A stretch of 11,362 bases of DNA, from positions 1 to 11,362 of the forward strand of contig JACCTF010000959.1 of assembly GCA_013812565.1 (NCBI GenBank), given 5' to 3'. The position numbers were made by a program, and so were the translations under genes. Positions 1-6,664 of this stretch are shown here, piece by piece. The notes beneath the pieces were generated by a model, which had not been told where the DNA came from, searched no databases, and saw only the letters and a list, made by a program, of their open reading frames with translations. The stretch is from Pyrinomonadaceae bacterium (lineage in GTDB: Bacteria > Acidobacteriota > Blastocatellia > Pyrinomonadales > Pyrinomonadaceae). Each line of letters starts with the position of its first letter. Position 1 is the stretch's first letter.

Positions 1-4
1 CGCT

Positions 5-613
5 TTAAGGGCGCGGTAGAAGGATGCCCCACGGGCTGTTGGAGCAGCGCCGTTCGTAGCGCCCGCGACGACGGTTATCATTATCGTCACGGCGGTAATC
101 GTCATCATAGCCTCGCGAGCTATTGCCGTAAGCATCGGCGATTTGGCGAAGGTCCTGCCGGATGTCTGACCAGATGTATTGTGTGCGCGAATCGAGTTGG
201 TTGCGCGAGATCAGGTTGTCGATGCGCCGTCCGAGTTGCAGAAGCGTTCGTGCTTCTCCCGCGCTGCGATCCAAGTTTCGGCCATCGTCAAAGCGATCTT
301 TCAAGCGGTCAGCGGCTTCGTGAAACTCTTCGGCGACTTCGTTGATGCGATCCTCACGACGAGAGCCGTTATAGCGGCTACGATCAAGCGCGTCGTCTAT
401 ATTCTTCTGGAAATCTTTACTTCGATCTTTGACGCGGCGCACTGCGTCGCGTAGCCCGCGGCGTTCATAGCGGTCGTTGCGTCCGTAATCGCGATCACGA
501 CCGCCGCGATTCCACGGATCATAAACACCCTGCGCGGCGGCAAGAGCGGGCAGCATGAGCGAGATGAGCGCTGCCGCCACAAATGCGAAGACTGAGGCAC
601 GTGGGTTAATCAT
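5..613 (-). CDS. Secreted Arg/Asp-rich helical protein, unknown function (202 aa)
   Basis: No function can be named. Residues 1-28 form a clear Sec signal peptide (hydrophobic run followed by ALAAAQ), so the mature protein is exported to the periplasm or outside. After it come a low-complexity stretch rich in Arg, Asp, Tyr and Asn (about 30-52), a predicted helical core (about 53-165), a second Arg/Asp/Tyr/Asn stretch, and a short tail containing one Cys. The core looks like two related units of 32-33 residues, each beginning with ID followed by D or N, carrying an SR pair and ending near AD. Proteins of this look seem common in acidobacteria (recollection, not searched). The start is well supported: ATG at 611-613 is preceded on the minus strand by AAGGAG (621-626) at 7 nt spacing. 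The gene is complete, with TAA at 5-7. It is probably transcribed alone, since over 300 bases separate it from the upstream gene. Confidence 0.8.
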   Translation of the reverse strand: MINPRASVFAFVAAALISLMLPALAAAQGVYDPWNRGGRDRDYGRNDRYERRGLRDAVRRVKDRSKDFQKNIDDALDRSRYNGSRREDRINEVAEEFHEAADRLKDRFDDGRNLDRSAGEARTLLQLGRRIDNLISRNQLDSRTQYIWSDIRQDLRQIADAYGNSSRGYDDDYRRDDNDNRRRGRYERRCSNSPWGILLPRP

Positions 614-620
614 TATTTAT

Positions 621-626
621 CTCCTT
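621..626 (-). promoter_or_regulatory. Strong ribosome binding site AAGGAG
   Basis: Read on the minus strand this is AAGGAG, 7 nt before the ATG at 611-613. It is one of the two clearest Shine-Dalgarno sites in the window (the other is at 1470-1473) and fixes the start of the 202-aa secreted protein. Most plus-strand genes here lack one. Confidence 0.75.
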
Positions 627-751
627 GCAAATATCTTTCTCTGAGGCAACCAGTCTTTCCAAAAGCGAGGAGGGTAAAAGGCTTGGTCAACCTTCGCTTA
701 TGTGCTTCATCCGGTAAGAGCCAAGATAAAGCTTTCGTTCAGCGCAGCCGC

Positions 752-790
752 GCGGCAAGCTTCGTGCCGCACGCTTCGTGCCGCACGCTT
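752..790. repeat. 14-bp tandem repeat next to a short stem
   Basis: The unit GCTTCGTGCCGCAC occurs at 759-772 and again, identically, at 773-786, with a third partial copy (GCTT) at 787-790. The preceding GCGGCA (752-757) can pair with TGCCGC (765-770) across a 7-nt loop, so the repeat overlaps a small hairpin. No T-run follows on either strand, so it is not a typical terminator. It resembles a short intergenic repeat with slippage-type copy variation. Confidence 0.7.
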
Positions 791-934
791 AGGAGAATTT
801 AAGTTGTGATGGAGATGAAGGAAATAGGAAGAATTATCGTAACCACACTATCGGATCGACTGTAATACGCTGCTCTGCGTCGCTCTAAAACGTGAGGGGC
901 GCGTCGCAAATCGTCGGTGAAGATGCTCACCCGC

Positions 935-1462
935 TTAACTGTTGCCGAGCAACTTCTTGACATGACTTTGCCCGCGACCTTCTAAAAATTCAGTGCGCGT
1001 CCCCGTAGTTTCAAGTACCACCCACTGCGGTGCGCCACCGTTCGTTTTGCGCACGAGCAGTAGTTCATCGCTCGCGGTGCTATCTCCGAAGTGACTGACT
1101 CGCGCGCCGGCAAGTCCGCCGCCACGTACAATGCCGTCAGCGGGCAGGCGCGGCCAACCTGCCTCAACGATGAGAGCGCGCAGGCCGACGCGCAGCGTCA
1201 GCCGTGTCCCAACCATTGTCGAGCGATGGACAGAGAAACGATGCGCGTCCGTCTGCTCAAAACTAATGCCCGCTCCGGCGCGGTTGGCGTGACCAGCCAG
1301 CGCGATGAAAGTTTCGATTAGCCACTTGATGCCGAGGGCGCGCGCCTGATCGTTGGCGGCGCGTAGAGAAAGATAGTCGCTGACATCGCTGCGCCCGGCG
1401 GTGCGTGCGCGGCTCTCGGCTTCGCTTATAATTCGTGCCCACTCCGCATCAAGTTCGCTCAC
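935..1462 (-). CDS. Conserved-looking protein of unknown function (175 aa)
   Basis: I do not recognise this protein. It has no signal peptide or membrane segment, so it is probably cytoplasmic. Residues 1-65 look helical (an acidic start, then an alanine-rich helix containing IKWLIETF). The remainder looks like beta strands separated by glycine-rich turns, including GGGLAGARV and the paired strands ELLLVRK and QWVVLETTG, ending in a basic helix with HVKKLL. The start is GTG at 1460-1462, supported by GAGG (1470-1473 on this strand) at 7 nt spacing. Stop TAA is at 935-937. It is divergent from the phosphatase gene, with about 130 bases between the starts. Codon use looks like that of the neighbours, and the coherent fold-like pattern makes it more likely a real gene than a chance frame. 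Confidence 0.7.
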   Translation of the reverse strand: MSELDAEWARIISEAESRARTAGRSDVSDYLSLRAANDQARALGIKWLIETFIALAGHANRAGAGISFEQTDAHRFSVHRSTMVGTRLTLRVGLRALIVEAGWPRLPADGIVRGGGLAGARVSHFGDSTASDELLLVRKTNGGAPQWVVLETTGTRTEFLEGRGQSHVKKLLGNS

Positions 1463-1469
1463 GTTTACG

Positions 1470-1473
1470 CCTC
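1470..1473 (-). promoter_or_regulatory. Ribosome binding site GAGG for a GTG start
   Basis: On the minus strand this reads GAGG, 7 nt before the GTG at 1460-1462. It is the main reason for accepting GTG as the start of the 175-aa protein. Confidence 0.55.
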
Positions 1474-1550
1474 GTTCGGTCTATGTCCCTCGCGCGTTTC
1501 ACCACTCGCGCTGCTTTGCTTCGGATGGTATCATGCCCGCTCGCTTGCGG

Positions 1551-1578
1551 TTAACGCGCCTGCTACAAACTCTACAAT
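1551..1578 (+). promoter_or_regulatory. Candidate sigma70-type promoter for the phosphatase gene
   Basis: TTAACG (1551-1556, four of six matches to TTGACA) is followed after 16 nt by TACAAT (1573-1578, five of six matches to TATAAT). Transcription would begin near 1585, only some 10 nt before the ATG at 1594. That gives an almost leaderless mRNA, which fits the lack of a Shine-Dalgarno site there. This was matched by eye and could be chance. Confidence 0.35.
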
Positions 1579-1593
1579 GAATTGTCTTGATTG

Positions 1594-3414
1594 ATGCGTA
1601 CAACAAACATTTGCTTCGCGCCACACCTCTCTGTCTTTGCACTCACGCTGCTGATAATTGTCAGCCTGGTTGGTCGCTCAACTGCGCAGCAGCATTACTT
1701 ACCCGATCATCATCCGCACAGACATTACCTGCCCACTGTCAGCGAGCAATCATCGCTAAACCCAAAAACTAATTCACCACCAACGCGCCCGCGACTCGTG
1801 CTGCTGATCGTTGTGGACCAGTTTCGCTACGACTATCTCGAACGCTTCGGCGATCTCTTTGTCGCTAAGGGACTGGGCAGGTTAATGCGCGAAGGGGCAT
1901 GGTGGACCAGCGCGGCTTACGACCACATGCCCACATCTACCGCGCCCGGCCACGCTACTTTAATGACCGGAACGTGGCCTGCGGAGAACGGCATCATCGG
2001 CAACGAATGGTTTGATCGCGAAACGGGGAGCAGCGTTACGAGCGTCTCAGATACGGCGGCCAAGTTGCTCGGCGGCGAGGAGGGCGCGAAAGCGGCAAGC
2101 CCGCGGCGCATGCTCGCTTCAACCCTCGGTGATGAGTTACGCCTTGCCACACAAGGACGCTCCAAAGTGATCGGCATTTCCGTAAAAGATCGTGGAGCAA
2201 TTTTAACTGCAGGTCGTGGGGCGACGGCTGCTTACTGGTTCAGCGCCAAAACCGGACAAGTGGTCTCCAGCGACTACTACTTCAATCAACTGCCGCAGTG
2301 GGTGACGAGCTTTAACAACACGCGTCCGGCGGATAAATACTTTGGCGCACGGTGGGAACGGCTGTTGCCCGAAGCTGAATACACGAGGCGTGCCGGGCCG
2401 GATGCTCCCTCGTGGGAGAAGACAGGGACGAGCAAGGATACTAACACTTTTCCGCACATCATCAGCGGCGGAGCAAGCGCTCCCGGGCCGGCTTTCTACG
2501 ACGAGCTACCCAGCTCACCCTTTGCCAACGATCTGCTCATCTCCTTCGCCGAGCAGGCAATCGCGGGCGAACTACTCGGACAGGACGATGATGCGGACGT
2601 ACTCAGCTTAAGTCTTTCAGCGAATGATTACGTCGGACATCGTTTTGGCCCGTACAGCCAAGAGGCGATGGACATCACCCTGCGCACGGATCGCCAGATC
2701 GCTGCGCTGCTCGATTATGTGGACGCACGCGTCGGATTGCGGAACACCGTAGTCGCTTTCACGGCTGATCACGGAGTCGCGCCAATCCCGGAGCATGCCG
2801 CGGCAGTCAACCTGCCGGGTGGACGTGTTAAAACATCTGCGATGCTCGAAGCGGTTCGCGCTCGGATCAACGCGCGTTACGCGGGCGGAAGCGGTGAGTT
2901 GCAAAACGGCGCTCCCTCCGCTCGTGATTACGTTCAGTCGTTTTCAAACGGCCAGATCTATTTCAACACTGCCGCGCTCATGCGTGATCGCATCAACCGC
3001 GAAGAGATTGAACGCATCGCCGGCGAAGCCGCGATGACCACTCTCGGCATCGCGCGCTACTTCACGCGCACGCAGCTTGAGGCAGGCCGCGTGAGCACCA
3101 CCGACCCGGTGGCGCGTCGCGTGCTTCACGGTTTTCATCCGCAGCGAAGCGGCGATGTGGTGATTGTTTGCGAGCCATTCAAGTTCTTCGGTGAATCGTC
3201 AGCGACCGGCACCACGCACGGTTCCCCGTATTCGTATGACACGCATGTGCCGCTAATTATCATGGGCAGTGAGGTGAAAGCCGGACGCTACCGAGAGGCA
3301 GCGAGTCCTGCCGACATCGCGCCGACGCTTGCCGCACTTTTGCGCATGCAGCCGCCAAGTAACGCGACCGGGCGGGTTCTCCTTGAAAGCCTCAATGTTA
3401 AAAGTGACAAGTGA
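1594..3414 (+). CDS. Secreted PafA-like alkaline phosphatase (606 aa)
   Basis: This is an alkaline-phosphatase-superfamily enzyme, probably a zinc phosphomonoesterase releasing phosphate in the periplasm or outside. Residues 1-31 are a signal peptide, followed by a His-rich linker in which HYLP occurs twice. The metal and catalytic set is visible: D75 in IVVDQ; T116, the likely nucleophile, in PTSTAPGHATLMTG; N137 in GIIGNEW; D345 and H349 in NDYVGH; D392 and H393 in ADHG; and H542/H551 in the HGSPYSYDTH motif, one of which should be the last metal ligand. K198 and R200 in SVKDRGAIL match the Lys/Arg pair that in PafA favours monoesters over diesters (family knowledge). ATG at 1594 is preferred, although an adjoining in-frame TTG at 1591 is possible. 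The stop codon and last residues lie inside a heptamer repeat. A nucleotide pyrophosphatase/phosphodiesterase-like role is the alternative, but the K/R pair argues against it. Confidence 0.9.
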   Translation: MRTTNICFAPHLSVFALTLLIIVSLVGRSTAQQHYLPDHHPHRHYLPTVSEQSSLNPKTNSPPTRPRLVLLIVVDQFRYDYLERFGDLFVAKGLGRLMREGAWWTSAAYDHMPTSTAPGHATLMTGTWPAENGIIGNEWFDRETGSSVTSVSDTAAKLLGGEEGAKAASPRRMLASTLGDELRLATQGRSKVIGISVKDRGAILTAGRGATAAYWFSAKTGQVVSSDYYFNQLPQWVTSFNNTRPADKYFGARWERLLPEAEYTRRAGPDAPSWEKTGTSKDTNTFPHIISGGASAPGPAFYDELPSSPFANDLLISFAEQAIAGELLGQDDDADVLSLSLSANDYVGHRFGPYSQEAMDITLRTDRQIAALLDYVDARVGLRNTVVAFTADHGVAPIPEHAAAVNLPGGRVKTSAMLEAVRARINARYAGGSGELQNGAPSARDYVQSFSNGQIYFNTAALMRDRINREEIERIAGEAAMTTLGIARYFTRTQLEAGRVSTTDPVARRVLHGFHPQRSGDVVIVCEPFKFFGESSATGTTHGSPYSYDTHVPLIIMGSEVKAGRYREAASPADIAPTLAALLRMQPPSNATGRVLLESLNVKSDK

Positions 3415-3545
3415 CGGGTGACAAGATGGAAGCAGAGTTTGTGTGATGACGATGGTTGTCCGTCTTCGGCAGCATCTCACACTCATGTTCAACAGCCACG
3501 CGAGCGTGCTCATGCCTGTCACTCGTCTCTTGTCATTCGTCACTT
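3402..3545. repeat. Heptamer-ended inverted-repeat element 1 (AAGTGAC type)
   Basis: The left arm is a tandem heptamer run: AAGTGAC (3402-3408), AAGTGAC (3409-3415), GGGTGAC (3416-3422), then AAGATGG. The right arm has four units on the opposite strand: GTCACTC (3518-3524), GTCTCTT (3525-3531), GTCATTC (3532-3538) and GTCACTT (3539-3545), which reverse-complement to GAGTGAC, AAGAGAC, GAATGAC and AAGTGAC. The arms enclose about 95 bases with no coding frame. The element fills most of the space between the phosphatase and TPR genes and overlaps the phosphatase stop codon. It carries no transposase, so it would be a non-autonomous or REP-like element. Confidence 0.8.
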
Positions 3546-3588
3546 TTGATCTATTCAATCGTTCGCAAGAATCTTAGCTGAACTAAAG

Positions 3589-5889
3589 ATGAAACAAACA
3601 AAATCAATCGCCTCGTTATGCTCGCTCTTTCTTCTCTGGTGCGCGCTGGCTGATACAGCTTCCGCGCAGCGTCGCCAAAGGCAGAAGCAAGCTAAACCGG
3701 CAGATGAAACATCTACGGCGGAGGTGTCCCCGAACGCAAGCGATAAAACTCAGACAGTGGAACTAGATGCGGTGCTCGCGCTGCCACCGGCAGAACGCAT
3801 CGAACGGTTGAAAGCATATGTGAAGACGCATCAGCAAGCTCCCGCCGCAGAGAGGACGCGCGCGATGGAATTGCTTGTCAGCGCGCACGCCGCTCTGGGT
3901 GATGACAAGTTAAAGGCGGATGACATCAAGGGGGGGATTGCTGAGTTTCGGCGAGCCATCGCGGCCGCTCCGGCAGATATGGCCGACAAGCTTTTCTTCG
4001 AAGTCGTGGCACAGTTGCCAGCTAACCTGTTTCTCCGTGGTCAAAGCGCGGCGGCAGTTGCCGCGGCTCGCTCTGTTGAGGCCAAAGCGAAAGATGATCC
4101 GAAGCGGCTGTTGGCTCTTGCATCCTTCTACCTCATGGTGGAGCAGGAACAGGAGGCAACGCGCATCGCTGAACGTGCGGTTCGACTTGCGCCTGAGATG
4201 GGAGCGGCGCATCAAGCTCTCGGGGCAGCGCACCGCATCGGTTTCCGGCTTGATGAAGCGGCCCAAGAGTTCGCTCGCGCCCTTGAACTTGAACCGCAAT
4301 CTGCCACCGCGCGCCGCAGTCTCGCCGACCTTCGCCGCGCCACCGGAAAAGCGGAAGAAGCGCTGAAGCTCTACCGCGAGCAATTGACGACGGATGCGAA
4401 AGACAAAGCGGCGCGCGCTGGTCTTGTGCTCTCGCTGTTTGATCTGGGCAAGCGAGAAGAAGCGGAGCGCGAGATGCAATCCACGACCGAGGCAGAAGCG
4501 CAAAACCTGCCGTTATTGGTTGGCGCAGCTTACTGGTACGCGGCGCAGGGTGAGGGCGCACGTGCATTAGAATTGGCCCAGCGCGCCGTCTCTCTGGAAC
4601 CGCGCTATACCTGGGCACAGATCGCTTTTGCACGCGCGCTTATTGCCCAGCAGCGCCCGCTTGACGCCGAACGGGCGCTTCGATTTGCGCTTCAGTATGG
4701 ACGCTTCCCCACGCTTGATTACGAACTTGCCACTGTGCTAGCAGCAGTCGGCCTTTATGAAGAAGCCGCAACGGAATTAGCGCGGTCCTTTATTCTAAAG
4801 AATGACCAGCTTGAAACTCGCCTCGCCGGGCGTGTTGCAGCCACGGCGACAACCTTTACTGAACTGCTCGCTCCCGAACGCCGAGCCAGCATTTTTCAAC
4901 CCGGCGCGGCTGATACCGATGGCAACGCCGCGATGCTAAAAGGTCTGCTCGCCTTTCACTCCGCGACGAGTGAAGCAAACACTAAAGGCGCGGCGGCAAC
5001 AACCGCCCCTGTGGCCGCCAAAGAATTTACTGCCGGCTCCGATGCAATGCGTGCTTTTCGTCATCTGTATGCGGCGAGCCGTCTGCTTCAGAGCGGCGCA
5101 TCAGCGCAAACGGTGCTTGATGAGGTTGAAGCGGCAGCGAGCGGAGTTGAAGCGGGGCTTGATGCACCAAGCGCGACGGTTGCCGTCTTGGCAGATGAAC
5201 TGCGTACACTACGGATGCGCGCCATCGCCGCTGGGGCAACACCAGCGCTGCCTGATGTTCCGCGTCGCACGCTCTCAAACATTGTGCGTGGGCGGCTTGA
5301 AGACATCGCCGGATATGCTTTGTTCAAAGACGGCAAGGCCGAAGAAGCCGTGACGCGTCTGCGCCGTGGAGCAAGCGTGCTGCCGGAGAATAGCTTGTGG
5401 TGGCGCACTACGCAGTGGCACCTCGGAGCGGCGCTTGATGCGAGCGGCAATCCGGCGGAGGCGCTCACGGCATACTTCAAGGGCTACGACCGGAGGTCGC
5501 CTGACCCGGCGCAGCGCGCGATCATCGAAGTGGTGTATCGCAAAGTCAACGGCTCGCTCGACGGCTTCGCCGAACGCATCGGTGCCGTACCCACCTCATC
5601 AACCAACCGCGCATCTGCTGACAGCCCAACGCAAAAAAGCGCAGCACCGCCCACCGTGAGCGATACCACTAATTCAACGGAAAGCGATCCAAACGCTGCT
5701 TCGCCTGCCACGTCCCCGCCATCGCTTAGTACAACCGCCACAGTGACGATCGGTGAAACGACCCCGACGCCGGGGAACGAAGCTTCGGCAACGGAGCAGC
5801 CGACAGAAGAGGCCGAGAAGAACAGTTCCACGAAGCGCAAGCGAAAAGCTGTGCGTCCGGGTGCAGACAAGCTGAGGCGCAATCATTAA
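3589..5889 (+). CDS. Secreted tetratricopeptide-repeat protein (766 aa)
   Basis: This is a TPR scaffold, probably binding other proteins in the periplasm or at the envelope. Its partner is unknown. Residues 1-26 form a signal peptide ending ASA, followed by a charged Arg/Lys/Gln linker. TPR-like helix pairs occur at about 110-140, 175-205, 206-240, 241-275, 310-345 and 346-400, with a second block at about 570-645. Typical signatures are EEAL or DEAA followed by a basic/alanine helix and a closing LEP or LAP. Between the blocks lies an alanine-rich region (about 430-560). From about residue 670 the chain is disordered, rich in Ser, Thr, Pro and Glu, and ends in a very basic tail (KRKRK near 749). 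No enzyme domain is visible. The ATG at 3589 starts the signal peptide directly; no Shine-Dalgarno site is evident. Its stop is 6 nt from that of the convergent thioredoxin gene. Confidence 0.88.
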   Translation: MKQTKSIASLCSLFLLWCALADTASAQRRQRQKQAKPADETSTAEVSPNASDKTQTVELDAVLALPPAERIERLKAYVKTHQQAPAAERTRAMELLVSAHAALGDDKLKADDIKGGIAEFRRAIAAAPADMADKLFFEVVAQLPANLFLRGQSAAAVAAARSVEAKAKDDPKRLLALASFYLMVEQEQEATRIAERAVRLAPEMGAAHQALGAAHRIGFRLDEAAQEFARALELEPQSATARRSLADLRRATGKAEEALKLYREQLTTDAKDKAARAGLVLSLFDLGKREEAEREMQSTTEAEAQNLPLLVGAAYWYAAQGEGARALELAQRAVSLEPRYTWAQIAFARALIAQQRPLDAERALRFALQYGRFPTLDYELATVLAAVGLYEEAATELARSFILKNDQLETRLAGRVAATATTFTELLAPERRASIFQPGAADTDGNAAMLKGLLAFHSATSEANTKGAAATTAPVAAKEFTAGSDAMRAFRHLYAASRLLQSGASAQTVLDEVEAAASGVEAGLDAPSATVAVLADELRTLRMRAIAAGATPALPDVPRRTLSNIVRGRLEDIAGYALFKDGKAEEAVTRLRRGASVLPENSLWWRTTQWHLGAALDASGNPAEALTAYFKGYDRRSPDPAQRAIIEVVYRKVNGSLDGFAERIGAVPTSSTNRASADSPTQKSAAPPTVSDTTNSTESDPNAASPATSPPSLSTTATVTIGETTPTPGNEASATEQPTEEAEKNSSTKRKRKAVRPGADKLRRNH

Positions 5890-5895
5890 CGCGGC

Positions 5896-6357
5896 TCAAG
5901 AGTGTGCGGCGAGCCTTGCGACGATAGCTTGTTTGGGCTGCGCGCCGATCATGCGGTCAACAAGCTCCCCGTTCTTGAAGATTAACAGCGCCGGGATGCT
6001 CTGGATGCCGAGTTGTGCTGCGGTTCGTGGATTTTCATCGACGTTCAATTTCGCAGTGATGTAGCGGCCAGCAGACTCGGCGGCCAATTGATCAATAATT
6101 GGACCAATCATGCGACATGGCCCACACCATTCCGCCCAACAATCGAGCAACACGGGACGAGCGCCCGCTTGCATAACATCGCGCGTGAAAGAAGCATCAG
6201 TAATTACGAGCGGCGTGGATACACCGCTGCCGTCTGCGCCGCTCCACGCATCCGTCTTCAGCATTGCGCCGCATCGTCCGCACACGGGTTGCGAGACAGC
6301 CGCCGCACTTTCATCCACGCGGTTCTTGGCGCTGCACTTGGGGCAAGTCACAATCAT
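5896..6357 (-). CDS. trxC: Thioredoxin TrxC type with N-terminal zinc ribbon (153 aa)
   Basis: This is a cytoplasmic thiol-disulfide reductase that reduces protein disulfides and is itself reduced by thioredoxin reductase (family role). Residues 1-34 form a zinc ribbon with C5/C8 (TCPKC) and C26/C29 (VCGRCG), the arrangement that distinguishes thioredoxin 2 from TrxA. The thioredoxin fold follows. It has the buried Asp at D72, the active site WCGPC with C78 and C81, and the cis-proline P122 in QSIPALLIF. Length is close to E. coli TrxC (about 139 aa), with a slightly longer linker between ribbon and fold. No signal peptide is present. ATG at 6355-6357 has GGAAGG (6369-6374 on this strand) about 11 nt upstream. 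A TATAAA hexamer at 6418-6423 (minus) could be a -10 box, but no matching -35 is clear. In E. coli trxC belongs to the OxyR oxidative-stress response; no such site is evident here. Confidence 0.93.
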   Translation of the reverse strand: MIVTCPKCSAKNRVDESAAAVSQPVCGRCGAMLKTDAWSGADGSGVSTPLVITDASFTRDVMQAGARPVLLDCWAEWCGPCRMIGPIIDQLAAESAGRYITAKLNVDENPRTAAQLGIQSIPALLIFKNGELVDRMIGAQPKQAIVARLAAHS

Positions 6358-6471
6358 CCTTTGAATTTCCTTCCGTAGAGGCGAACCAGTGCGTCTTAAT
6401 TCTTCATCACACTGTTCTTTATAGAGGATGAAAACTTACAACGATTGAGGCGAGGCGTGCAAACATTAAAG

Positions 6472-6623
6472 CAGTGATAAGTGATAAGTGACGAGTTACA
6501 AGATGAAGGCGAGATGTGGGATCGGTGTTGACCAGGAGTCCGGAGAGCGCGGCCAGCTTACCTTCTCCGGCAACGCTTTCGGGATTGCATTTCAAGTATT
6601 GCTCGTCTCGCCACTTGTCACTG
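6472..6623. repeat. Heptamer-ended inverted-repeat element 2 (AAGTGAC type)
   Basis: The left arm runs CAGTGAT (6472-6478), AAGTGAT (6479-6485), AAGTGAC (6486-6492), GAGTTAC (6493-6499) and AAGATGA (6500-6506), matching the left arm of element 1 unit by unit, including the closing AAGATG. The right arm is shorter, with GCCACTT (6610-6616) and GTCACTG (6617-6623). Just inside, GGCGAGA (6508-6514) pairs with TCTCGCC (6606-6612). A nested stem CCGGAGA (6540-6546) with TCTCCGG (6564-6570) lies within. The element sits in the promoter region shared by trxC and the M61 peptidase gene. Confidence 0.75.
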
Positions 6624-6631
6624 TTTACGCG

Positions 6632-6664
6632 GGCACCCCAACGTGGCAGCCCCGTTGGGGTGCC
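6632..6664. repeat. Perfect 12-bp palindrome with 9-nt loop
   Basis: GGCACCCCAACG (6632-6643) is followed after 9 nt by its exact reverse complement CGTTGGGGTGCC (6653-6664). The stem is GC-rich and would be very stable in RNA or as a DNA cruciform. It begins 8 nt after heptamer element 2 and lies 113 nt before the likely peptidase start. No T-run follows on either strand, so an intrinsic terminator is unlikely. Confidence 0.8.

Larger units (their letters stand above)
614..934. other. Intergenic gap with no gene
   Basis: This stretch between two minus-strand genes holds no convincing coding frame. It contains the Shine-Dalgarno site of the secreted protein gene (621-626), must contain that gene's promoter, and carries the 14-bp tandem repeat at 759-790. 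A TTGACC hexamer can be read on the minus strand at 685-690, but no good -10 partner sits at the right spacing, so I do not call a promoter. No stem followed by a T-run was found for the gene ending at 935. Confidence 0.6.

Noticed and set aside
614..720. Promoter of the secreted 202-aa protein
   Set aside because: TTGACC on the minus strand at 685-690 has no acceptable -10 hexamer at 15-19 nt spacing, so no site is called.
3402..3545. Possible CRISPR array from the tandem repeats
   Set aside because: Units are only 7 bp, directly adjacent, without unique spacers, and the second array is inverted; no cas gene is present.
3910..4503. Minus-strand frame of 197 aa, and the overlapping 4133-4633 frame, inside the TPR gene
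   Set aside because: Antisense to a clear TPR coding frame, Arg/Leu-rich and low in recognisable structure. Long antisense frames are expected in GC-rich alanine/arginine-rich genes.
3589..6357. TPR protein and thioredoxin as a joint redox module
   Set aside because: The TPR protein is exported while the thioredoxin has no signal peptide, and the genes are convergent rather than in one operon. Adjacency alone is not evidence.
6013..6378. Plus-strand frames of 121 and 84 aa across trxC
   Set aside because: Antisense to a thioredoxin with an intact zinc ribbon and WCGPC site.
6632..6664. Palindrome as an intrinsic terminator
   Set aside because: No T-run follows on either strand, and it lies between the 5' ends of two divergent genes where no transcript should end.
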